64,000 bases of DNA from Polynucleobacter sp. (lineage in GTDB: Bacteria; Pseudomonadota; Gammaproteobacteria; Burkholderiales; Burkholderiaceae_D): positions 1-64,000 of the forward strand of contig JAIPCX010000005.1 in NCBI GenBank assembly GCA_021737945.1, read 5' to 3'. Of the stretch, positions 57,334 through 64,000 are shown one piece after another. Position 1 is the stretch's first letter. Every line of letters starts with the position of its first letter. The position numbers and the translations under genes were made by a program. The notes under the pieces are model-generated. The model ran no database searches. It saw only the letters and a program-made list of their open reading frames with translations, and had not been told where the DNA came from.

Positions 57334-58446
57334 TCAGAGTTCAGGACTGGCCTGATAGCCAGTCACTTCCAGATTGAAACCCGCCATTGAAGGCATTTTG
57401 CGGGGATTAGCTAGCAACTTCATTCGTGCCACACCTAACTGTCGCAAAATTTGTGCGCCAATGCCATAGGTGCGCAAATCCATACGCTCGGTACGCGTTG
57501 GCTTGGTCGGTTGTGGTTGGCACAGCGCATTGAACTGCGCAAACATCTGCTCAGCCGACTCCTCACAATTGAGCAATACAATCACGCCGCGCTCAGCCCG
57601 CTGTATGGCCTGCATAGCTGTGGCGATATTCCATGAATGCGTGGTCGCTTCGGTGTCGAGCAAATCCAGTATTGACACCGGTTGGTGTACCCGAACCAGC
57701 GTTTCTTTATCAGGGCTAATGTCACCATGGACCAACGCCAGATGAGCACCTCGGCTTGGCGTATCGCGAAACGCAATCGCATGAAATTGACCGTACGAGG
57801 TTTGCATGCTGCGCTCAGCAACACGCTCCACAATACTTTCTGTCTGACTTCGGTAATGAATCAGATCGGCAATCGTACCGATTTTTAATTGATGCTCGCG
57901 CGCGAATTCCATCAGGTCAGGCAAGCGCGCCATGCTGCCGTCATCCTTAAGTATTTCGCAAATGACCGCCGCTGGCGTCAAACCCGCAAGCTCAGATAAA
58001 TCGCAACCTGCCTCGGTATGACCTGCACGCATAAGCACGCCACCGCGCTGTGCGCGCAAAGGAAACACATGGCCTGGCTGCACAATGTCAGACGACTTGG
58101 CATGACGAGCGACCGCCACTTCTATGGTTTTAGAACGATCAGCAGCAGAAATCCCTGTGGTGACGCCCTCAGCCGCCTCAATCGATACGGTGAAGTTGGT
58201 TCCGTAAGAAGTGCCATTGCGCGATGTCATCAACGGCAGGTTCAGCTGATCGCAGCGTTCCTCGGTCAGGGTCAAGCAAATTAAACCGCGACCATGTCTG
58301 GCCATGAAGTTAATGGCTTCAGGTGTCACGAACTCGGCAGCTAAAACAAGGTCGCCCTCGTTTTCACGGTCTTCCTCGTCAACGAGGATGACCATGCGGC
58401 CGGCACGTAGCTCAGCAATGATCTCTTTGGTACTGGATATGGACAT
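57334..58446 (-). CDS. ribB: 3,4-dihydroxy-2-butanone 4-phosphate synthase with degenerate GTP cyclohydrolase II domain
   Basis: A 370-residue fusion. The N-terminal RibB domain (about 1-205) is intact: [36 protein letters not shown], and [11 protein letters not shown] carry the metal and substrate residues. The C-terminal half is homologous to GTP cyclohydrolase II but lacks its zinc-binding C-x10-C-x-C motif: after [14 protein letters not shown] no cysteine cluster occurs, and the following [17 protein letters not shown] is the only well-kept part. This matches the RibBX arrangement of many proteobacteria, so GTP cyclohydrolase II activity must come from another gene. The ATG at 58446 matches the family start. 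Confidence 0.9.
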   Translation of the reverse strand: MSISSTKEIIAELRAGRMVILVDEEDRENEGDLVLAAEFVTPEAINFMARHGRGLICLTLTEERCDQLNLPLMTSRNGTSYGTNFTVSIEAAEGVTTGISAADRSKTIEVAVARHAKSSDIVQPGHVFPLRAQRGGVLMRAGHTEAGCDLSELAGLTPAAVICEILKDDGSMARLPDLMEFAREHQLKIGTIADLIHYRSQTESIVERVAERSMQTSYGQFHAIAFRDTPSRGAHLALVHGDISPDKETLVRVHQPVSILDLLDTEATTHSWNIATAMQAIQRAERGVIVLLNCEESAEQMFAQFNALCQPQPTKPTRTERMDLRTYGIGAQILRQLGVARMKLLANPRKMPSMAGFNLEVTGYQASPEL

Positions 58447-58539
58447 GAAGGCGACTCTCGAACGGCTCGCCATTTTATAGGATTTCGCCAGCGAGCCGTC
58501 ACCAATCTCGCAAGGTAGTCGCAGGCCACCCCAAAGAAT

Positions 58540-59163
58540 TTAAACTTTTTTTGACAACATTTCAGAACTCAGCATGCGTTCCACATAGCGCGCAATCAAA
58601 TCAACCTCAAGGTTCACTCGGCTGCCCACCTTCAAATGCTTGAGGGTAGTAACGCTAATGGTATGCGGTATGAGATTGATTGAGAGGGTGCAGCCTTGCT
58701 GGCTATCGAGCACGCTATTAACGGTGAGCGAGACGCCATTAACCACAACGGAGCCCTTGTAGGCGAAGTACTTTGCCAGCGCTTGCGGAGCCAATACATC
58801 CAAACGCCAGGACTCTGCGACCGCAGCAAAATGCGTAACTATACCCAAACCATCCACATGCCCTGACACCAGATGACCTCCGAGGCGCTCAGCCAGCGTG
58901 AGTGCTTTTTCTAAATTGACTTCGCCCTCAGCATCTAATCCTGCTGTGCAATTCAAACTTTCACGCGAAACATCGACGCAGAAACCCTGAGCAGTTTTTT
59001 GCGTCACCGTCATACAGGCGCCATTGATCGCAATCGAATCACCGATAGCCACATCGTCCATAGGCAAACCACCGCTATCGATCTGCAGGCGCACGCCGCC
59101 GTTATTATCAAACGGTTCGATCTTCTTAATCTGGCCTACTGCTGCAACAATTCCTGTAAACAT
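58540..59163 (-). CDS. ribE: Riboflavin synthase alpha chain
   Basis: Dismutates two lumazine molecules to riboflavin. The 207-residue trimer subunit has the two tandem beta-barrel halves: the first begins MFTGIVAAVGQI and contains SIAINGACMTV, the second contains GHLVSGHVDGLG and VVNGVSLTVNSV. Length agrees with RibC/RibE proteins. It lies 36 bases after ribD and 93 bases before ribB. Confidence 0.96.
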   Translation of the reverse strand: MFTGIVAAVGQIKKIEPFDNNGGVRLQIDSGGLPMDDVAIGDSIAINGACMTVTQKTAQGFCVDVSRESLNCTAGLDAEGEVNLEKALTLAERLGGHLVSGHVDGLGIVTHFAAVAESWRLDVLAPQALAKYFAYKGSVVVNGVSLTVNSVLDSQQGCTLSINLIPHTISVTTLKHLKVGSRVNLEVDLIARYVERMLSSEMLSKKV

Positions 59164-59199
59164 AATGTAGTTTTATCCGGCTGAAAATTTTTTAAATAA

Positions 59200-60291
59200 T
59201 TAAGACATACGAACGAGCAGACGCAAATCATCACCGATAGAACGCACATCATGAAAGTGACAATGTATACGCGACGATAACTCGCTCAACTTAGGTAAGT
59301 TGGCGATCCCCTGCGCTGGACCTAATAAACAAGGCGCCATATAAATCAGCAATTCATCAACGCAGCCCGCACGCAATAACGAACCATTTAATTTGAATCC
59401 TGCTTCTACATGCAACTCATTAATTTCGCGCTTTCCTAATTCCTGCATCAGCGCATGTAAATCGACCTTACCCGCATTCGAAGGCAAATGAATAATCTCT
59501 GCACCGCGCGCAGTCAATTCAGCTTCGCGCACATCATCACGCTGCGCGCTGACTATCCATGTACCACCACCTTCCAGTACGCGAGCTGAAGAACTGATCT
59601 GCAACTGACTATCCAGCACAATTCGTCGCGGCTGACGTGACGTGCTTACTGCACGCACGGTTAACTGAGGATCATCTTGCTCAACCGTACCCATGCCAGT
59701 GAGAATGGCGCAAGCACGTGCACGCCAAGCATGACCATCAGCACGTGCAGGCTCTGAGGTAATCCATTGACTGACCCCATTCAGCAGCGCGGTTCCCCCA
59801 TCAAGGCTAGCGGCGATTTTCATACGCACCCAAGGCCGGCCACGCTGCATGCGCGAAAAAAAACCGATATTCATTTCTCGCGCCTGATCAGCCAACACTC
59901 CAACCTCGGTGAGTATTCCTGCTGCGCTTAGTCGTGCCAGCCCCTGACCTGCAACCATGGGATTCGGATCGTCAATGGCGGCAACCACACGACCGACACC
60001 TGCTTGAATCAGCGCGTCCGTGCACGGCGGGGTTCGCCCATGATGGCTACACGGCTCAAGCGTTACATACACCGTTGCGCCGCTCACATCGACTCCACGC
60101 GATGCCGCATCACGCAGTGCCGCAACTTCCGCATGTGCCTGACCCGCCGGCTGCGTATGACCTTGAGCTATCACGACACCCTCTTTAACGATCACGCAAC
60201 CAACCCGCGGATTTGGGCTGGTGATGAAAAGACCCAGCTCCGCCTGCTTTAGGGCGAGCTGCATGGCTTCGATGTCATTAGAAATTTTCAC
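59200..60291 (-). CDS. ribD: Bifunctional riboflavin deaminase-reductase RibD
   Basis: Carries out two steps of riboflavin synthesis. The N-terminal deaminase (about 1-145) has the zinc site HAEVAAL and PCSHHGRTPPC. The C-terminal reductase (about 146-363) has RPWVRMKIAASLDGGTALLNGVSQWIT and the NADPH-binding ELHVEAGFKLNGSLL. The 363 residues match the family. It is the first gene of the rib-nusB cluster, 68 bases after the minor pilin genes. Confidence 0.96.
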   Translation of the reverse strand: MKISNDIEAMQLALKQAELGLFITSPNPRVGCVIVKEGVVIAQGHTQPAGQAHAEVAALRDAASRGVDVSGATVYVTLEPCSHHGRTPPCTDALIQAGVGRVVAAIDDPNPMVAGQGLARLSAAGILTEVGVLADQAREMNIGFFSRMQRGRPWVRMKIAASLDGGTALLNGVSQWITSEPARADGHAWRARACAILTGMGTVEQDDPQLTVRAVSTSRQPRRIVLDSQLQISSSARVLEGGGTWIVSAQRDDVREAELTARGAEIIHLPSNAGKVDLHALMQELGKREINELHVEAGFKLNGSLLRAGCVDELLIYMAPCLLGPAQGIANLPKLSELSSRIHCHFHDVRSIGDDLRLLVRMS

Positions 60292-60359
60292 GTGATTGCG
60301 AATTCAGGGTGTGCAAAAAAAGGGGATGAACAAGCCGCGGATGCGAAAGATTCATCATT

Positions 60360-60941
60360 TTAACAAGTGGCGCTGTCTTTATCGGGATCGCATACGCGAA
60401 CACGGCCTAAAAAACTAATAATGATCTTAAGACGCTGAGCACTGACTGCAAAAATGAATGACCCGATTTGCGGAATTTGGCTACTGGCTGCGCTACGCGG
60501 ACGTCCACTCGTATCAAAGGCAAGGTAGGATTTTTTACTATCACGCAGCTTAGCTTCTACGGCCAACCCCTTAGTTTCAGACTGACTGTGATGCAGTAGT
60601 ACATCGCCCGCATCCAATTGCTGATTATTGTTTACGTCAATCAGCACCAACCATCCTTTGCTCCAATCCTTAGAATCTAAGGGAATCACATCAATACGAG
60701 TCTGTCGCCGCATAGCCTCAGCTCGTGCCAGCAATATAGCTGTGTGAAACTCACTCATCGCCGCGGTAACACGTGATCGATCAATCACAGGTCGAAAATT
60801 GGACGATGTCATCAATAACAGAATCGCTGCGATCACAAGCGTCGCGAGATATTCGATCATGCTAAACCCTGATCGTGGATCCAGTCGATTCAGACAAAAA
60901 AATCGCTGGCCATATCCATTGGTTAGAACGTGCTTAGTCAT
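60360..60941 (-). CDS. Type IV minor pilin, FimT/GspH-like
   Basis: A 193-residue prepilin. The class III signal is visible as RSGFSMIEYLATLVIAAILLL at about 24-44, with cleavage after the glycine and the standard Glu at mature position 5. The following domain contains helix and strand elements of the FimT/GspH type (SEFHTAILLARAEAMRRQTRIDV). A C-terminal cysteine pair (VCDPDKDSATC) could form a disulfide. It overlaps the preceding pilX-like gene by 8 bases and is the last of four pilin genes. Confidence 0.8.
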   Translation of the reverse strand: MTKHVLTNGYGQRFFCLNRLDPRSGFSMIEYLATLVIAAILLLMTSSNFRPVIDRSRVTAAMSEFHTAILLARAEAMRRQTRIDVIPLDSKDWSKGWLVLIDVNNNQQLDAGDVLLHHSQSETKGLAVEAKLRDSKKSYLAFDTSGRPRSAASSQIPQIGSFIFAVSAQRLKIIISFLGRVRVCDPDKDSATC

Positions 60942-61467
60942 CTAACCTCTCTCTCCAAGCGAGTTGGCGTAGCCGTCGTTCACACGGATCCGTTAAATCT
61001 TCCGGACACAACTGAATGGCGTAATCAGCCTGAGCAACAAATCGCGTCGTCGCAAACAAGCCACGACCTATTGCTGTAATTCGAACAATACCTGCATACC
61101 GAAAGGCGCTAACCATTTCAAACTGATACTCGGGAGGTAATTTCGATTGCATTCGACCGCCCGAGGGAAAGTTATCTCCAGTTACGCTGCCAAATTCATA
61201 CACCACGTCGTTACTCATTAATGACAGTGGATCATCCATCATAGTCAGATGTTGATGCGCATCGTGTAATGCCGCCTCTGCAGCTTCACTGGCAATCAAT
61301 CGATCGACATTGCCTGCAGTGAGCGTTCGAAAATCATGTCCTATCCGAAGCGTGGCTAGTGACATCACCAGCAAAATTGACGTCAACACAATGCAAGGCA
61401 GCAAAGTAAAGCCACGACGGCCATGGCACCCCCAAGAAATCTTTGTCGATTGATTTGTCATCGTCAC
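60934..61467 (-). CDS. Type IV minor pilin, PilX-like
   Basis: A 177-residue prepilin-like protein. The cleavage region RRGFTLLPCIVLTSILLVMSL (about 18-38) lacks the usual Glu at mature position 5 (a Pro is there), as is common in PilX/GspK-type tip pilins. A membrane helix and SEAAEAALHDA follow, typical of PilX. C-terminal cysteines (LCPEDLTDPCE) are probably disulfide-bonded. It lies 17 bases after the pilW-like gene. Confidence 0.75.
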   Translation of the reverse strand: MTMTNQSTKISWGCHGRRGFTLLPCIVLTSILLVMSLATLRIGHDFRTLTAGNVDRLIASEAAEAALHDAHQHLTMMDDPLSLMSNDVVYEFGSVTGDNFPSGGRMQSKLPPEYQFEMVSAFRYAGIVRITAIGRGLFATTRFVAQADYAIQLCPEDLTDPCERRLRQLAWRERLDD

Positions 61468-61484
61468 GCAAAGAAGAAAGTCGG

Positions 61485-62414
61485 CTACTGATTACGTTCG
61501 CTTTGTTGCGGCCCAGTTTGTTGATTCAGTAGGGCGTGATTACGTAAAAAAACTAACCTATCAAATACTCGACTCAAACGTTTTCTCTGTATGGATGGAA
61601 AATCCGACAAAGAAAAATGAGTACCCCGATCTGTCAAGGCATAGGCATCCGAATAAAAACTACCAAAGAGATCGAGCGTATCAGGTGGAGATTGGTCAAC
61701 TAAGTCTGCCGACGCCTGCATAACTAACGCGATATGAACTGCAACGATATGCCGCCAGACACTGCCTTCAGATTGACCGGTGGCACTTTCTTTTTGGTTA
61801 ATCGTCGCAGCATTAAGAAACTGATTCGGCAAACCGTCGTTGTCGGTATCTAAGCCATAAAGAAATTGAAGCGTGAGAACTCCACTTGCCAGCGATTGCG
61901 AATCCCATTGATCGGTCCCGCGATATTTACAGCGAAAATCTCCATTGCCATTCGTGCCTCGGACTAGATAAAAAATACTCCATCCACGATCGATTCCATC
62001 GAGCGACGTGGGAGCCACAGCCAATCCTGCGCAATTATGCAGAATCATTTTGCTATCCAGACTCGAGGCTGAAAAATGAATCGCAAGTACATCACTCCCA
62101 TGAAACCCTGAACCCGTCGTCACGCTACTATCTTCTGCAGTCCCGCTAATGATGGCATTGTCCAGGCCACGTAACGCAATTGCAGAATCGTCTGCCAGAT
62201 CGAGTGGATCGTTATGACCGGCTTGCTGTATAGCGCGTGCCATGTGATCGAGCAGGAAATAGGCATCTTGCTCGATGATAAAAATTTGTTCCTGCCTAAA
62301 ATGCGTTATCACCGCTGCTCGTACAACTCGGGCAAGTGGCAGCAAAATGACTAAGCCCAGACCGATAGCAATCAACATATCCAGCATTGCTATGCCCTGC
62401 CCATGCTTTCTCAT
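61485..62414 (-). CDS. Type IV minor pilin, PilW-like
   Basis: A 309-residue prepilin of the PilW type. The leader MRKHGQG is followed by IAMLDMLIAIGLGLVILLPL, in which position 5 is Asp rather than Glu and position 1 is Ile rather than Phe. Long globular domain to the end, with LQFLYGLDTDNDG near residue 205 as seen in PilW proteins. The ATG at 62414 overlaps the stop of the pilV-like gene (ATGA), which decides the start over the longer frame to 62498. Confidence 0.75.
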   Translation of the reverse strand: MRKHGQGIAMLDMLIAIGLGLVILLPLARVVRAAVITHFRQEQIFIIEQDAYFLLDHMARAIQQAGHNDPLDLADDSAIALRGLDNAIISGTAEDSSVTTGSGFHGSDVLAIHFSASSLDSKMILHNCAGLAVAPTSLDGIDRGWSIFYLVRGTNGNGDFRCKYRGTDQWDSQSLASGVLTLQFLYGLDTDNDGLPNQFLNAATINQKESATGQSEGSVWRHIVAVHIALVMQASADLVDQSPPDTLDLFGSFYSDAYALTDRGTHFSLSDFPSIQRKRLSRVFDRLVFLRNHALLNQQTGPQQSERNQ

Positions 62415-62989
62415 GGAATGGAGCCTACGTTGAGCACAATCGAAGGATAAAAATTGACCGCACCGCGACGATCTGGCCATCCCAGTTTGAGTACCCAAGG
62501 TGATGAGTCATCCTCCACTGAAGGACACGGCCATTCAAATACTGTCGAGTCCCTCGCTCTACCATCGCGACACAGCACAACACGCGCACCGGGCAGATCC
62601 GATACCAAGCGCCGTCGCCAATGCCATAAGTAAAAATCAGCTGCATCGCTTGTGGTGCAAGCTGCCTTATAACAATCCAACGGAGCAGCTAAATTGTGAA
62701 CACGCTGCAAAAGATTCGTCGATGAGCCAGACAGCGACTGCGCTCCACCCGCCCTTAGCCAAGTGGCCATCTCTACGCCAAGACGCCTGCCCACATGCTC
62801 CTTTACTACAACACGAATGGCGACCTGCGCATGACTGCTGATAAATGCCATAGCCAACGTACTCGTGGTGACCACGACCAAGGAGACCATGACTTCCACG
62901 AGAGCGAAACCTATCGCGTAGTGTTGACCGATCACAGGCAAGGGGGAAAAAATCAAATCAGGAATGTGATCTGATAGAAATCGCGGCAC
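62411..62989 (-). CDS. Type IV minor pilin, PilV-like
   Basis: A 192-residue prepilin with AIGFALVEVMVSLVVVTTST at about 25-44: cleavage after Gly and Glu at position 5 are intact. The globular part has a cysteine pair near 110 (LDCYKAACTT) and two more further on. The GTG start gives a 27-residue leader, longer than usual; a GTG at codon 19 would give a 9-residue leader, but neither has a clear Shine-Dalgarno. It is the first of the four pilin genes and is separated from nrdR by 117 bases with no clear terminator. Confidence 0.75.
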   Translation of the reverse strand: MPRFLSDHIPDLIFSPLPVIGQHYAIGFALVEVMVSLVVVTTSTLAMAFISSHAQVAIRVVVKEHVGRRLGVEMATWLRAGGAQSLSGSSTNLLQRVHNLAAPLDCYKAACTTSDAADFYLWHWRRRLVSDLPGARVVLCRDGRARDSTVFEWPCPSVEDDSSPWVLKLGWPDRRGAVNFYPSIVLNVGSIP

Positions 62990-63106
62990 AAGCTAAGTTA
63001 GTTTATTTCTAAAAAACTCAGCCGCTATATGCATTTTTTGACTATTGGTTCGGTCACCAATAATTTTTGGGGGGAATATTTTGTAGCGGTTGAAGAGTTA
63101 AAGCAA

Positions 63107-63598
63107 TTACTTAGGAAGTGAATCTTTGCGTTTATTGGCCGCGGCGCGTTCCAGATCAACCTCATCAATCACATCTCTGAATTCGGCCACATCTTCAAAA
63201 CTACGATAGACCGAAGCAAACCGAATATAGGCAATTTTGTCCAAGCGCTTTAATTCGCGCATCACCAGCTCACCAATTTGGCCCGACAAAATTTCTCGCT
63301 CACCCGAAGAAAGTAATTTTTCTTCGATGCGATGAATCGCCGTATCCACGGCATCGGCCGACACAGGACGTTTTCTAAGCGCAAGCATCAAACTTGCACG
63401 GAGTTTGGCTGGCTCAAATTCCGTGCGACTACCGTTCTTTTTGACGATAACAGGCATCGCCAACTCAATCCGCTCAAACGTCGTAAAACGTTTGTCGCAA
63501 TCATTGCAACGACGACGGCGACGGATACTGTCCCCTTCATCCGACGCCCGGGTATCTAGCACTTGTAAATCTTCATTCTGGCAATAGGGACAACGCAC
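63107..63598 (-). CDS. nrdR: Transcriptional repressor NrdR
   Basis: NrdR represses ribonucleotide reductase genes in response to ATP/dATP. The 163-residue protein begins [17 protein letters not shown], with the zinc ribbon cysteines CPYC and CNDC. The ATP-cone domain follows (about 45-140, [19 protein letters not shown]). GTG at 63598 is chosen as start because AAGGAG lies 9 bases upstream; the longer frame to 63619 would include that ribosome-binding site in the coding region. It follows glyA by 21 bases, the common glyA-nrdR pair. Confidence 0.95.
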   Translation of the reverse strand: MRCPYCQNEDLQVLDTRASDEGDSIRRRRRCNDCDKRFTTFERIELAMPVIVKKNGSRTEFEPAKLRASLMLALRKRPVSADAVDTAIHRIEEKLLSSGEREILSGQIGELVMRELKRLDKIAYIRFASVYRSFEDVAEFRDVIDEVDLERAAANKRKDSLPK

Positions 63599-63619
63599 GG
63601 GGACAGTCTCCTTAAACAA

Positions 63620-64000
63620 TCAAGCGTGATACACAGGGAATGCGTCAGTCAATTTCTTAACCTCTGCTCTCACACGCGCAAGATTGGCGTCATCATGCGG
63701 GTTATCCAGCACATCGGCAATCAGCTGTCCGACCTTAGTCGCTTCGGCCACACCAAAACCACGCGTCGTCATCGCTGGACTACCCAAGCGAATACCGGAC
63801 GTTACGAACGGTTTTTCCGGATCATTAGGAATCCCATTTTTATTGCAGGTGATGTGCGCTAAACCAAGTACGGCTTCCGCTTCTTTGCCGGTCAATTTTT
63901 TAGCTCGCAGATCAACCAGCATTACATGCGACTCGGTACGTCCTGAAACTATTCGTAATCCGCGTTGTATCAGCGATTTGGCCAGCGCATCGGCATTTTT
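63620..64000 (-). CDS. glyA: Serine hydroxymethyltransferase, C-terminal part
   Basis: The last 126 codons of glyA; the frame is open to the window edge and begins outside it. Sequence features are [22 protein letters not shown]-like continuity, [27 protein letters not shown] and the C-terminal helix region. SHMT converts serine to glycine and makes methylenetetrahydrofolate, which thyA uses. The catalytic lysine would lie upstream, outside the window. Confidence 0.95.
   Translation of the reverse strand, partial: KNADALAKSLIQRGLRIVSGRTESHVMLVDLRAKKLTGKEAEAVLGLAHITCNKNGIPNDPEKPFVTSGIRLGSPAMTTRGFGVAEATKVGQLIADVLDNPHDDANLARVRAEVKKLTDAFPVYHA

Noticed and set aside
1-64000. CRISPR array, insertion sequence, prophage or defence island
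   Set aside because: No regularly spaced repeats, transposase, integrase, phage structural or known defence genes were seen; the only accessory module is VapBC.

Overview
The window reads as ordinary chromosome of a betaproteobacterium, most likely of the order Burkholderiales (Oxalobacteraceae or a near relative; this rests on protein content and gene order, not on a marker gene). GC content looks close to half by eye. Supporting signs are the ribD-ribE-ribBA-ribH-nusB order, the glyA-nrdR pair next to type IV minor pilins, dnaX-ybaB-recR preceded by the 4.5S RNA gene, minCDE, a phasin with an acetoacetyl-CoA synthetase (polyhydroxyalkanoate metabolism), and an FNR-type regulator. I see no rRNA, insertion sequence, prophage or CRISPR array.

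Layout. 1-8.9 kb: FNR-like regulator, phasin, minC/minD/minE, a DUF429 protein, acetoacetyl-CoA synthetase, a BON-domain membrane protein, an exported DNA/RNA nuclease and a small acidic protein. 9-16 kb: radical-SAM protein YgiQ, tRNA-Val(CAC), dnaQ, rnhA, a methyltransferase, gloB and mltD. 16-22.6 kb: a YejABEF-type peptide ABC importer and, divergently, fabI. 22.8-31.6 kb: rhlE, selD, then a four-gene operon of LolD-like ATPase, FtsX-like permease, AttH/CrtC-like lipocalin protein and an ABC exporter. 31.7-41.7 kb: thyA-folA, a lysine/arginine/ornithine decarboxylase, dcd, hrpA, argA and yggX. 41.7-49.5 kb: a VapBC module, rpiA, a LuxR-type regulator, pgi-tal, a CoA-transferase, recR and ybaB. 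49.5-54.7 kb: dnaX, ffs (4.5S RNA), ubiD and a membrane-anchored lytic transglycosylase behind a long structured leader. 54.7-64 kb: EthD-like protein, aminotransferase, nusB, the riboflavin genes, four minor pilins, nrdR and the 3' end of glyA.

How the genes work together. Most of the window is housekeeping: division-site placement (Min), replication and repair (DnaX, DnaQ, RecR, RNase HI), nucleotide supply (ThyA, FolA, Dcd, NrdR), riboflavin synthesis, and sugar-phosphate metabolism (RpiA, Pgi, Tal). Cell-wall and envelope functions (MltD, the second transglycosylase, the Att-like operon, the minor pilins) form a second theme.

Most worth a second look: (1) the 370-nt leader of the transglycosylase gene at 53767, which has a near-consensus promoter, several helices including a GNRA-capped one, and a complete intrinsic terminator before the gene, so it looks like an unassigned riboswitch/attenuator or an sRNA; (2) an A9 tract in dnaX where slippage in either direction reaches a stop within three codons, as expected for tau/gamma production; (3) the Att-like operon; (4) a ribBA whose GTP cyclohydrolase II half lacks its zinc cysteines; and (5) two divergent gene pairs with nearly no intergenic DNA.
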